From contig OY992538.1 in assembly GCA_963921195.1 (NCBI GenBank), forward strand, positions 56,596,852 to 56,660,851: 64,000 bases of DNA, read 5' to 3'. The stretch comes from Pegoplata infirma. Its lineage: Eukaryota > Arthropoda > Insecta > Diptera > Anthomyiidae. The notes under the pieces were generated by a model. That model was not told the DNA's origin. It made no database searches and worked only from the letters and a program-made list of their open reading frames with translations. This document shows positions 46,431 to 56,351 of the stretch, in pieces; the stretch's first letter is position 1; every line of letters starts with the position of its first letter. A program made the position numbers and the translations under genes.

Positions 46431-48861
46431 CACTGTGCTACACCAAAAAAATGCAGGGGTTCTCATATGAAAATTCGGGTTGGTTGGAGTCCATAGAGTA
46501 CTGATATACTCATAGTTTTTCTGGATCACTTCGTTAAGCACGTTTTTTATTGGCAAATGTGTCGAAAAACGGCAATTCTTAAATTACAAATTTAAAAAAT
46601 TATTACTTTGTTAGTTTGCAACCGATTTTCGATTTTATAGATTTTTTTGAAAGGTATAGGTCTTACCTTTTAAACAAAACAAAAATATTAAAAATCGATT
46701 AAGAATTGGCTGAGCTATGATCGTTTAAGTTAAAAAAAATCCAATTTTTTTAAAAATTTGTTATGTTCTTTATACTCTAAGTTGAAATTGCATCATTAAA
46801 CAATTTTTTTTTTATTTTTGTATAAAAGTATAGTAAAGTAGCTTTCCAAAACACCAAAAAACATAACAATCGGTTAAAAAATGAATGAGTTATGCTAAGT
46901 TTTGTGATAGGACATTTTTAATTTTTTTCAGAAATGCTTGTAATTCAGGTATTATTCATAATTCTTATTGCTAGTAGTAATTTTATGTGCCTATGCATAT
47001 AAACAAGAGATGGTAACATAATTAGATTTGTGCGTGATTGACACATGATCACAAGTGAGCGTGATTGAAAATCAATTTTACTCACGTCGTTGTGAGTGAG
47101 TGTCAGTGGAATAAAAAAAATTTCAGAACCCGTTCTGAAATTTTCCATTTTTTAAAAAAGTCAATTTATAAAAAATCCGGCCACATTTGTTTTTTTTTTG
47201 TAAATTTTTTTTTAAAGATTAGATGTTTGTCTAAGAGATGGTCACGTGAGTGAATTTTAACTTTCATAATAATTTTTCTTCTAACACTCACTCACTCACA
47301 ATCACGTGTGTAAATTTAATACAACTCACACTCACGTACGCCGATGCAAGAGTCACTCACGCTAACGTTGACTCACACTCACGATATTCTTATTTATACT
47401 AAAAATAATTTCAAAAATCTTTCAAAATTTTCAGCAAAGTCTAAAATTATACATTTGTTTTGATTTTTTCGGGACGAAATCTGAAGTTAAGCTAAATTTT
47501 ACATTTTTTTTTGTTGCTTTTTTTGGAATGAAAGGAAATATGAAGAGAAAATAAATCACGCAAACTCACGCAAAAAAATCAACTCACGCTCACTCTTTCA
47601 CGCAATAATCTTTCTCACACTCACTCACAATCACGTGAGTAAAATTGAATTCAGTCACACTCACGCTCTTATCGGCTCATGTTCCCATCTCTAGTTTGTC
47701 TATCCACACAAAAAAATTGTAATGTGTTTTTTTCGTTATTTTCGAGAAATCGCATTTGAATTTCATGACAATTTGGTAATTTGCTTGGTTCAACGAAGCG
47801 TGTGACTAATGCAAATATTTAGTAGTCATTCACTTCGTTGAAACAAGAAAATACAAGTAAATTACAAAATTGTTATGAAAATTAATATTCAAATGCGATT
47901 TAGTTAGCGTGAGTGACTCTTGCATCGGCGTACGTGAGTGTGAGTTGTATTAAATTTACACACGTGATTGTGAGTGAGTGTTAGAAGAAAAATTATTATG
48001 AAAGTTAAAATTCACTCACGTGACCATCTCTTAGACAAACATCTAATCTTTAAAAAAAATTTACAAAAAAAAACAAATGTGGCCGGATTTTTTATAAATT
48101 GACTTTTTTAAAAAATGGAAAATTTCAGAACGGGTTCTGAAATTTTTTTTATTTCACTCACACTTTTTTATTCCACTGACACTCACTTACAACGACGTGA
48201 GTAAAATTGATTTTCAATCACGCTCACTTGTGATCATGTGTCAATCACGCACAAATCTAATTATGTTACCATCTCTTGTTTATATGCATAGGCACATAAA
48301 ATTTCTACTAGCAATAAGATTTATGAATAATACCTGAATTGCAAGCATTTCTGAAAAAAATTAAAAATGTCCTATCACGAAACTTAGCATAACTCATTCA
48401 TTTTTTAACCGATTGTTATGTTTTTTGGTGTTTTGGAAAGCTACTTTACTATGCTTTTATACAAAAATAAAAAAAAAATTGTTTAATGATGCACTTTCAA
48501 CTTAGAGTATAAAGAACATGACAAATTTTTCAAAAAATTGGATTTTTTTTAACTTAAACGATCGTAGCTCAGCCAATTCTTGGTCGATTTTTAATATTTT
48601 TGTTTTGTTTAAAAGGTAAGACTTATACCTTTCAAAAAAATCTATAAAATCGAAAATCGGTTGCAAACTAACAAAGAAATAATTTTTTAAAGTTGTAATT
48701 TAAGAATTGCCGTTTTTCAACACATTTGCCAATAAAAAACGTGCTTAACGAAGTGATCCAGAAAAACTATGAGTATATCAGTACTCTATGGACTCCAACC
48801 AACCCGAATTTTCATATGAGAACCCCTGCATATTTTATTTTTGCTCATTTGTAGCACAGTG
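46431..48861. mobile_element. PIF/Harbinger-like fold-back, CACTGTGCTACA family, largest copy
   Basis: CACTGTGCTACACC and, inverted, CACTGTGCTACAAA, with TTA flanks (46428-46430, 48862-48864). The arms exceed 1.1 kb: GGTTGGTTGGAGTCCATAGA (46480) faces CTCTATGGACTCCAACCAAC (48784). Each arm also contains a TAGAGATG-type hAT stretch (47006 onward and, inverted, to 48285) with mirrored flanks. The centre near 47770 contains TCGAGAAATCGCATTTGAAT, as in 53340-55586. Confidence 0.85.
47233..47693. mobile_element. hAT-like MITE, TAGAGATGG family, with in-window empty site
   Basis: AAGAGATGGTCACGTGAG and, inverted, TAGAGATGGGAACATGAG. The exact 8-bp TSD GTTTGTCT is at 47225-47232 and 47694-47701. 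The homologous stretch at 53647 (GATGTTTGTCCATCCACAC) lacks the insertion. The interior is CTCACG-rich. 461 bp. Confidence 0.9.
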
Positions 48862-49045
48862 TTATTAGTTGTTGATACATCCATTCGGTCACGATTGATA
48901 ATTAATTATTACTGCTGTTATATATTTGGTATGGTGATAAAAAATTTATAATAACAACTAAAAATTTATAAGATTTATCAAAATTCCGTTTTCATAATAG
49001 AATTCCAACTAAACATTTCTCTGTGTGGAGAAATGGGGGGCACTA

Positions 49046-49237
49046 ATAACAACTGTTGCACACTGTGTTCGGCGTAAAATTTGCACCACTTAAATCTGCT
49101 TCATCGAAATAATTACAATACGCGGTTTTGAATTGCTCAGTAAACAAATTTTTTCGATCTTTTTTCTGTATTTTTCGGACGATATGACCACAAACGTAAC
49201 AATATTCATCCAAATTTGGGCACTTGTTGTTTTCCAT
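49046..49237 (-). pseudogene. N-terminal part of a split zinc-finger-like transposon ORF
   Basis: Sixty-four residues start MENNKCPNLDEYCYVCGHIV and include AYCNYFDEADLSGANFTP and VCNSCY before the reading frame enters a hAT element. The C-x7-C-x2-C arrangement followed by C-x2-C suggests a treble-clef-like zinc site at the N terminus. The first residues match, from memory, the 'CPxxxDxFCYVCG' start of the transposon protein family whose next part is at 43882-44496. The TSD ATAACAAC encodes the last shared codons, and removing the insertion gives an uninterrupted 268-residue frame. The ATG at 49237 is the first in frame. Not functional as it stands. Confidence 0.72.
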
Positions 49238-49649
49238 ATTGATATATTTTGTTGTTATTCACTTTTAAAAAACTGGAGAAAAATCACTTTTACTGTTCGC
49301 GTTCGTCGGCACTGGCTGAATGCCAAAAATCGATCAATGCACACCTATAAATACTACGTATTTTTGAATATTTTACTGCCAGGTACTTATAAATGGGCGC
49401 ATATTTTAAGGGCGGCTGGCTATATACCTGTTTCAGCACTTGTACGTTTCAAACTGTGCAAAACTTTCCAAATAATGACCACCCTTAAATGTGTGTGCAA
49501 TTTCTGTAAAAAAAATCATATAGGTAGCCACCGGAAAAACCCAAATAATAAAAAGGTCCACTTTCCGTTTAATTGTCCACGTACATTTATTAGCGTTTCA
49601 GCACGTGTGCGTTTTAAATTTTTCGAAACATTGCAAAACATGAGCACTC

Positions 49650-49745
49650 ATAAATGTGGGTGCAATTTCTGTAAAAAAATCATGCAGGTAGCCAGGTAAA
49701 TGTGGGTGCAATTTCTGTAAAAAAAATCATACAGGTAGCCAGGTA
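49650..49745. repeat. 44-base tandem duplication
   Basis: AAATGTGGGTGCAATTTCTG then 'taaaaaaatcat' and 'aggtagccagg' occurs at 49654 and again at 49698; a diverged third copy is at 49488. It lies upstream of the split ORF within its transposon, perhaps in the promoter zone. The plus-strand frame across it is a by-product. Confidence 0.7.
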
Positions 49746-50564
49746 GTAGTCCACATTCATTTTTTCCTTTTAATTGTCCACGTACATTTATTAGCGTTTA
49801 TTACTTTGCTACCGCAATCATAAAAATCAAATAACCTTTTGTTTATTCCTTTTTTTAATTCTCAGAATCATGAAAAAGGTGTCAATGTTTTCTCCAAATA
49901 ATGTTGTGCATATCTCGAGCAAATTTTTGAAATTCATACATTTACTTAATTGTGAATATATGACAAACGCTTGCATCGATTTTCATGATCTTAGCCTTAT
50001 TTTGCTCATAGGTCATGTGACTTTACGCGAAAGTTATAAGATTAGACACTTTTTTCCATTTTGGATTTTTTATGTATTTTAAAAAAAAAAATATAAATTT
50101 TTAGGCAAAAAATACTTTTTTCCCTTCATACATTCATTTTTAACTTCGAAAGTGTTACTTGTATAGGAAAACAATATATGAACAGATAAAGGGAATTGTA
50201 ATTCTTAATTTTTTAAAATTTATTTCAACTAAATCGGGCTAGTGGTTGTCGAGCTATGTCAAACAACAGGGCCTAAAACGTGATAAATTCCCCTATACGA
50301 TAGTACTAACTTCAAATCGATATTAAAAATATTTTCGCAGGTAAGCAGACAAAACGAATGATGCAGAAATTCTTCTTTTTGGGTCTAATTTCACATACAG
50401 TTCACAGAATTGAGTTGGCAAATCATGTGTTGTACTGTGTAATCATTACATTTGGCACATTTGCTTGTAAATGTAATGGAAAAAATAATTCGAATCAGAA
50501 GTAGTTATAACTTTTGAATTTCCCATTACACATTTCATTACTTGGTAATGCAAGTTTTTGCTGG

Positions 50565-51383
50565 GATATAAAACAATATTTTTATTATCAAAAAATGTTT
50601 GTCAAAAATCAAATTTTTCCACAAAATATAAGTATTTTGTTTGAAAATTTGCCGATAAAGACATAATTTTTGGTTTTATTAAACTTATTTTAAATACATA
50701 AAGTTTAAATATTAAAAAAAGTTGGAATCAAAATAGAGTGTGTTTGTTCACTGGGAACGTTAAATTGTTAATGTTAGAGTATTTCTTTTTTATTAAAAGA
50801 AAATTTCACTTCACAACTTGTATCATTTTGTACAAAACTTTCCTATTTTCATGCATTCTATAAAATTTTCAAGTAAAACTACAAAAAAATTTCATTGAGG
50901 TCACGAAATATTTTCGTAAGTATCAAAATTAGTTTTTGCTTTTTACGAAATTTATTTGATTTATTGATTTTAAATACATACATATTTCGTGTATTTTACG
51001 AAATTTTGAATTAAATTTACGAAATTTTTTCGTATCATACATAAAATATTTTCGTAAAATTAAAAATATTTTTCGTACAATGTACGAAACATTTCGTGTA
51101 TTTTACGAATGTCTTTCGTTGTGCGAAATCACGAATGTTTTCGTACATTGTACGTAAGGGTTCGTGTATTTTACGCATGGATTTTTTCGGTGTTTTAAAG
51201 TGTATAGAAAACTTCTACGATTTTTATAATAGAAAAATTCTCTGTTTTTGTAAGTGTTAGTAGTGTAAAATTTTCAACAGGACAGAAGGGTTAAAAATAT
51301 TGATAACAAAACACGTTCTAATTTTTTTTTTTATATTTTTTTGTAATAAATTATATGATGTAAATTTTTAAAAACACACTTAC
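50565..51383. other. AT-rich interval with a palindromic TTTTACGAAA-rich repeat
   Basis: Positions 50895-51190 are dense in TTTCGTAAA and TTTTACGAA words, including CGTACAATGTACG, and end GATTTTTTCGGTGTT, consistent with a small decayed MITE. It lies immediately 3' of the 51384 donor on the minus strand, so it is probably intron of that gene. Confidence 0.45.
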
Positions 51384-52432
51384 CTTAATATATTTTCAAT
51401 AAAATTAAACAATTCCACAGAGTATTTGACAACAGCAACAATGATGATAATGTGGGCAATATTATCAACAATTACAGCAGCAGCTGCAGCAGTAGCTGCA
51501 GAGGATGTAGAATTTACAGCAGCAGCAGCAGCAACAATACAACAATTATCACTTGTTTTAAAAAGATTATCACAAATTATTAATGGTTTATTTAAATTTG
51601 AACTATTAGCACTATAGATTTTTTGAATTATAATTATATTATTTGTTTTAACAACAATTTTTTCACTAATTTTATTATTTTTAATAATATTTTTATTAAA
51701 AGCACCACCACATCCACCAATTAATTCACCATAATTACATAAATCATCAGTTATTTTAAATAAACTTTTATTTTTATTATTTTTATTATTCACACGATTA
51801 TTTAAGAAAATATTGCTGATAGACGTAAACTGAGATTTAATTTTATAAACGGGTCTATTAAAAAAATGTTTAGTTTTTAAAAAAATCCTTAGACGTGGAT
51901 CACGTGGTGTATAATATAGAAAAACTTTATTCGATTTACTGCTATTGTTGTAAGTACGATTATGATTGTTGTTGCTGCTTAACAAGGACAATGATGATGA
52001 TGACGAAGAAGACGATAACGAAGACGACAATGTTGTAGACGACGACGAAGACGATATTGTTGATGACGATAAAAACTTAAAAGATGTTGATGATTTTTTA
52101 ATTTTTTTAGATTGATTAGTTAATTTACAATAAAAAGTTTTTAACCAAAAATCATTCATTAAGAACGTTGTTAAACGACAAATATTAATAATGATATCCG
52201 AATTAAATACTATTAAGGCTATTGTTGTAACAAATGTTGCAGCAACTAATGTTGATAATGCTATAAATGTTGCTAAAGATATTGCTAACGTTTTTTTAAT
52301 GCTGCTATTTAAATTTAAGTATAATTCCAAATATTTTCTTTTTTTATTGCTTTTATTATTAAATTTACTAAACACTTTCAAACCGTTCATTAACGTTTTT
52401 GAAATAAATTCTATAAACACGTTAACCCTCAT
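51384..52432 (-). CDS. Unknown low-complexity, single-membrane-segment protein, first coding exon (partial)
   Basis: Starting at ATG 52432 (an in-frame TAA lies five codons upstream), about 349 codons run to AG/GTAAGTGTG. The stop codon of the bare frame is the TAA inside this donor, so the protein likely continues in another exon (phase 2). Residues 1-46 are basic. A hydrophobic stretch at about 47-76 (TLAISLATFIALSTLVAATF) could be a signal anchor. Residues 122-153 are nearly all Ser, followed by Asn-rich sequence. Residues 298-320 are Ala-rich, and HIIIIVAVV near 327-335 is hydrophobic. CAG/GAC trinucleotide runs underlie the polyserine and polyalanine. I recognise no family. It could alternatively be a regulatory 5' exon whose ORF is incidental. 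The surrounding splice signals support a real exon. Confidence 0.5.
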
Positions 52433-53058
52433 GCGGTAGGTTTTTTATATATTTTCAAAAAAAAATAAGAATTTATCACTTTGATATTTTTGGGGGGAGA
52501 TTTGTAATGTTGCTTAAACTTTTTTTTTACAAATTTTAATTTTTTGTAATTTTCAAACACTTTTTTTTTTCTTTTTTAATTAACTTAAAATTGTTTTAAA
52601 CAAAAAAAAAAATAAAAAAAATTTTAGTTTTTTTTCACTTTTCAAATTCTTTATCGTATAATAAAGTCGTTTATCCAGTAGTTGTCAAATGATTTTGTTA
52701 CCAATTTGTATTTGTTGGTACATGTTGTTGGCAAATTTGTAAATATATTATTTCAAAATTTTGCATATGAAAAATTGTAGAAGAAGGCGTTTTAGGCCTC
52801 CTTTGGCAAAACAAAAAAAAATTAAGATAAATAAATAATAAATTATTAGATTTTATTTTTATTTCTTTTGAATGATTTTGACAAATGTATTTTTTCTCTC
52901 TTTCTTTTACACTTTTCCACTTTTGTCAATTTTGTTTTGGTTTTTCTATATTTTTTATTTCTTTAATTTGCTGTGATTAATGTAATTTTATTTGATTTTC
53001 TATAGTTGATTTTATTTTATTTTTTTGCTGCTGATAATCTTAAATGTTGTTGACAGTT
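52433..53058 (-). other. Probable 5' UTR part of the exon, with splice acceptor
   Basis: On the minus strand, CTTATCTCTTCTTATTCTTACAG (written in parts: CTTATCTCTTC, TTATTCTTACAG) precedes AACTGTCAACAAC, a strong acceptor at 53059. The exon would span 53058-51384, about 1.7 kb, with its promoter and first exon further right, outside or hidden among repeats. No other ORF. Confidence 0.5.
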
Positions 53059-53339
53059 CTGTAAGAATAAGAAGAGATAAGGAAAAATAAATAAAATTGT
53101 ATTATTTAGTTGTGATAAATTGTTAGTTATTAAATTAACTATGATTAATAGGATTACATGGACTCCTCTTTGATTTGGAACATATTTTCAATAAGACCTT
53201 ATTTACACGATGCAATTTTTCTTGCCGTAATTCTAAGTTTATAGAAGAAAGAGGTTAAAGGAATGGAAAGGGGAAATTGCCGTGTGGAATTGCCAGGTGT
53301 GAACAACAACAAGTAGATGTGCTAAGTCTCAGTCATATA

Positions 53340-55586
53340 TGAGGCATTCCACACCAAATGTCCAGCGAAAAAAAAACACGTGTCGCACGAATTTCTGAAT
53401 AGGTTGTATGGATAGCTCTATATGGAACTAAGAAAATTGCGTTTTTGGTTTTTCAATTTTTCAAAAACTGGGCTCAGGAGGCGTGGTCAAATATTGGAAA
53501 AATGGTCAAATTTGTGTCGAGTTGCCTTGATTAAATATTTATCACATTTAAACGGAATGTACACAATCTCAAAAATTTACATTCTTATATAGTTTTGTAT
53601 GGGCTATCGATTAATTTTTTTTTTTTTTGGAAAATTTTTTAAGTTTAGATGTTTGTCCATCCACACAAAAAAATTCAGAAACACGTTCGTCGTTTTTTTT
53701 CGAGAAAATCGCATTTGAATATTGAATTTTATGACAATTTTGGAATTTCCTTGTATTTTCTTGTTAAAACATGGCGTATGAGTAACAAATTTTTGCGAAA
53801 CCAACGAGTTGATCCCATTTTAATTGTTTTTTCATGTGTGGTACAATATAGAGATGGGCGTGAAAGCGATTTGACCCACGCAAGAAATATTAAAGTCACT
53901 GACGACTCGCTAATATTTTTAGTTTACTTGTGCAATCACGTGAGTCAATTTACTGTTACTCACGCTCACGCAATTTTTGATTACGCTCACGGTTGCTCAC
54001 TCACGTTTATGATGATTTTACAAAAATAATAAAAACAACAAATTTTCTATGAAAACAAAGCACTGAAAACGGAAACTCAAAAAAACAGTAAAATTCCAAA
54101 AAAAATAGTTAAAAATCACAAAAACTTACTTAAGAAAAATTTTAAGCATTCACTCCTCTCGCTTAAATGCGTAAAATTCGTAAATGCTTAAATGCGTAAA
54201 TGCTTATATGCGTAAATGCGTAAAACTGATAAGATGCGTTTATAAGAGTTTTTTTTAAGATATGCATCAATGTCCTTCTGACCGTTTATATCGAAAACAA
54301 ATTGTTAAAAAAAAATTGTTTTAAGATTTCAATTTAAATTTAAAAAAATACAGAATTAGTCGCTTAAATGCCTAAAACTGGTAAGAGTAGTTTCATACAA
54401 ATTTAACTGAAATATCAACACTAAAATGAGTTCAAAATCTTAAGATCACTTGATGTGCGTTTATAAGAGTTTTTTTTTATGTAAATGCATCAATATTCTT
54501 CTGATTTATTTAATATTTTGGATAAGCGCATTTAAGCGGGAGCAATAAATCGGACACTACATTATAGTTACATATCCTTTAACGTTCAACATTTGAAAAA
54601 ATTGACTCGCGAGTCACGTACTAAGCTATTCACGATATTAAAGAGGTAGCGTGAGTAGAACATTTCGTGAGTGATTAGGAAGTCCAATTTTTGCGAGATG
54701 AGTGAATGCTTAAAATTTTTCTTAAGTAAGTTTTTGTGATTTTTAACTATTTTTTTTTTGGAATTGTACTGTTTTTTGAGTTTCCGTTTTCAGTGCTTTT
54801 TTCATAGAAAATTTGTTGTTTTTATTATTTTTGTAAAATCATCATCACCGTGAGTGAACAAGCGTGAGCGTAATCAAAAACTGCGTGAGTAACAGTAAAT
54901 TGACTCACGTGATTGCACAAGTAAACAAAAAATAATAACGAGTCGTCAGTGACTTTAATATTTCTTGCGCGGGTCAAATCGCATTCACGCCCATCTCTAT
55001 ATTGCACCACATATGAAAAAATAATTAAAATGGGATCAACTCGTTGGTTTCGCAAAAATTTGTTACTCATACGCCATGTTTTAACAAGAAAATACAAGGA
55101 AATTCCAAAATTGTCGTGAAATTCAATATTCAAATGCGATTTTCTCGAAAAAAACGACGAACGTGTTTCTGAATTTTTTTTGTGTGAATGGACAAACATC
55201 TAAACTTTAAAAAAAAATTTAAAAAAAAAAAGTGACCGGATTTTTGATAAATTGACTTTTTTAAAAAAATGGAAAATTTCAGAACGGAACTGAAAATTTT
55301 CCAAAAATTTTTAATCGATAGCCCATACAAAACTATATAAGAGTGTAAATTTTTGAGATTGTGGTGCATTCCGTTTTAATGTGATAAATATTTTATCAAG
55401 GCAACTCGACACAAATTTGACCATTTTTCCAATATTTGACCACGCCTCCTCAGCCCAGTTTTTGAAAATTTGAAAAACCAAAAACGCAATTTTCTTATTT
55501 CCATATAGGGCTATCCAAACAACCTATTCAGAAATTTACGGGACACATGTTTTTCTGTAGCGGGACATTTGGTGTGGAATGCCTCA
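53340..55586. mobile_element. Fold-back Tc1/mariner-like element, TGAGGCATTCCA family
   Basis: TGAGGCATTCCACACCAAAT is inverted at the right end (ending 55586), with TA on both sides. The arms of about 1.1 kb pair GGTCAAATATTGGAAAAATG (53508) with CATTTTTCCAATATTTGACC (55423). Both arms contain the same TAGAGATGGGC hAT stretch. Frames in the two arms (53649-54029 and 54825-55199) are near-identical but interrupted elsewhere in the family, so I do not call them genes. Confidence 0.82.
53849..54999. mobile_element. TAGAGATGGGC hAT sequence present in both arms of a fold-back
   Basis: TAGAGATGGGCGTG at 53849 and its inverted match ending 54999 have mirrored rather than directly repeated flanks (GTACAATA and TATTGCAC). 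The hAT copy therefore predates the inverted duplication that made the fold-back. The centre (54150-54550) holds AAATGCGTAAA and AATGCTTAA words. Confidence 0.6.
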
Positions 55587-56002
55587 TATGTTTAATACTT
55601 TGGCCGTGATCGCCATTTCAACAGACAGACGGACATCCCTAGAATGTCTTAAAATTGATTCACGTGTTGAAAAACCCCCGTTAAACAAGCTTGTAAAATA
55701 TTGGTAAGTCACAAAAATATTTAACAACGTATTTTTGTCTCTCAAAAATATTTTTACACTTAAAAAAAAAATTACACCCGAAAAAAATTTTACACTCAAA
55801 AAAAATTTTACACCCAAAAAAAATTTTTGTAATTTTATTTTTATTTTTAAAAATTACAAAAAAAAGTTTTTTACACAAAATAAAATATTTTTTATAAAAA
55901 TTGTTATTTTTTCACGTTAGAAAATTTACTAGCATTTAAAAATGGCATTGTTGAGGGTAATCATAGATTCGGCAAGGTCGAATTTAACTTTTATACTTGT
56001 TT
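55587..56002. mobile_element. Mini-me-like repeat, partial
   Basis: ACAGACAGACGGACATCCCT at 55621 is the GTCY tract. The end is TTCGGCAAGGTCGAATTTAA then 'cttttatacttg'. The fold-back 53340-55586 is inserted next to it. The frames inside are poly-Lys and Phe artefacts of 'acactcaaaaaaaattt' repeats. Confidence 0.65.
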
Positions 56003-56351
56003 ATTTTTTTTAATTTTCCAAAAACCAATAATAAAATAATAACCCCCAAATCAAATTTGTCAAACAAAAAATCACTAAATATGTCAATTTTTTCTGTTAT
56101 CTCAAAGTTAAACACTGATAATTACACACAAAAAATTATTGGCTAAACAATTTCAATTAAATCTATTGATCAACAAAATTTAAACGAGTCAATTATTGTT
56201 TTAATCAATATTTTTGGTATTTTCTTTAACTATTAAATTAAAAATTTTTAACATACCAGATTTTTTTCGCTTCAATTTATTTGAATACATTAATTCAAAA
56301 ATATAGTTTATACTGCTAGGGTTTTATTTTTTTTATTGTCGGCAACATATT

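Larger units (their letters stand above)
44993..49027. mobile_element. CACACAGAAA-family element, 2-bp TSD, with nested insertions and an exon-like segment
   Basis: CACACAGAAAATAGATTCAG and, inverted, CACACAGAGAAATGTTTAG, with GA flanks (44991-44992, 49028-49029). It holds the repeat array 45341-45785, the exon-like segment 45858-46110 and the PIF-like fold-back 46431-48861. Confidence 0.7.
44505..49045. mobile_element. hAT-like element inserted in the zinc-finger ORF
   Basis: The ends are TAGTGCCAACGG and, inverted, TAGTGCCCCCC. The exact 8-bp TSD ATAACAAC is at 44497-44504 and 49046-49053. The interior has repeated CCGGGAATACCGG-type palindromic words (44520-44660 and 44885-44990). A CACACAG element with further nested insertions fills most of it (44993-49027). 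No transposase ORF. Confidence 0.88.
43225..50439. mobile_element. Long-TIR DNA transposon with CACAGTACAAC ends, carrying a split ORF
   Basis: CACAGTACAACATTTTTCAG at the left is inverted at the right (GTGTTGTACTGTG, ending 50439). The inverted identity covers about 300-400 bases (43225-43560 against 50130-50439), with landmarks TTGCCAACTCAATTCTGTGA and CGATAGTACTAACTTCAAAT in both arms. Without the nested hAT element it is about 2.7 kb and carries one minus-strand ORF of 268 codons. I could not resolve the TSD, so the superfamily is open. Confidence 0.75.
40861..50564. mobile_element. CCCAGCAAAA-family MITE split by about 9 kb of nested elements
   Basis: CCCAGCAAAAACTTGGTAAT opens it and GGTAATGCAAGTTTTTGC TGGG closes it, with AT flanks (40859-40860, 50565-50566). 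Only about 280 bases at the left and 110 at the right are MITE. Between them lie an unassigned segment (41150-42267), a hAT element and the CACAGTACAAC element with its own nested insertions. Confidence 0.7.

Noticed and set aside
49133..49699. 188-residue plus-strand frame with Cys-rich repeats
   Set aside because: It overlaps the genuine minus-strand ORF and a 44-base tandem repeat that creates the repeated Cys motif.
53170..53330. Possible small MITE around TTACACGATGCAATTTTTC
   Set aside because: The apparent inverted partner (GGAATTGCCAGGTGTGAA) is too imperfect and no target duplication could be read.
53649..55199. Near-identical 126- and 124-residue frames in opposite arms
   Set aside because: They are mirror copies in a fold-back. 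They include hAT MITE sequence and its TIR, so they are not a conserved protein.
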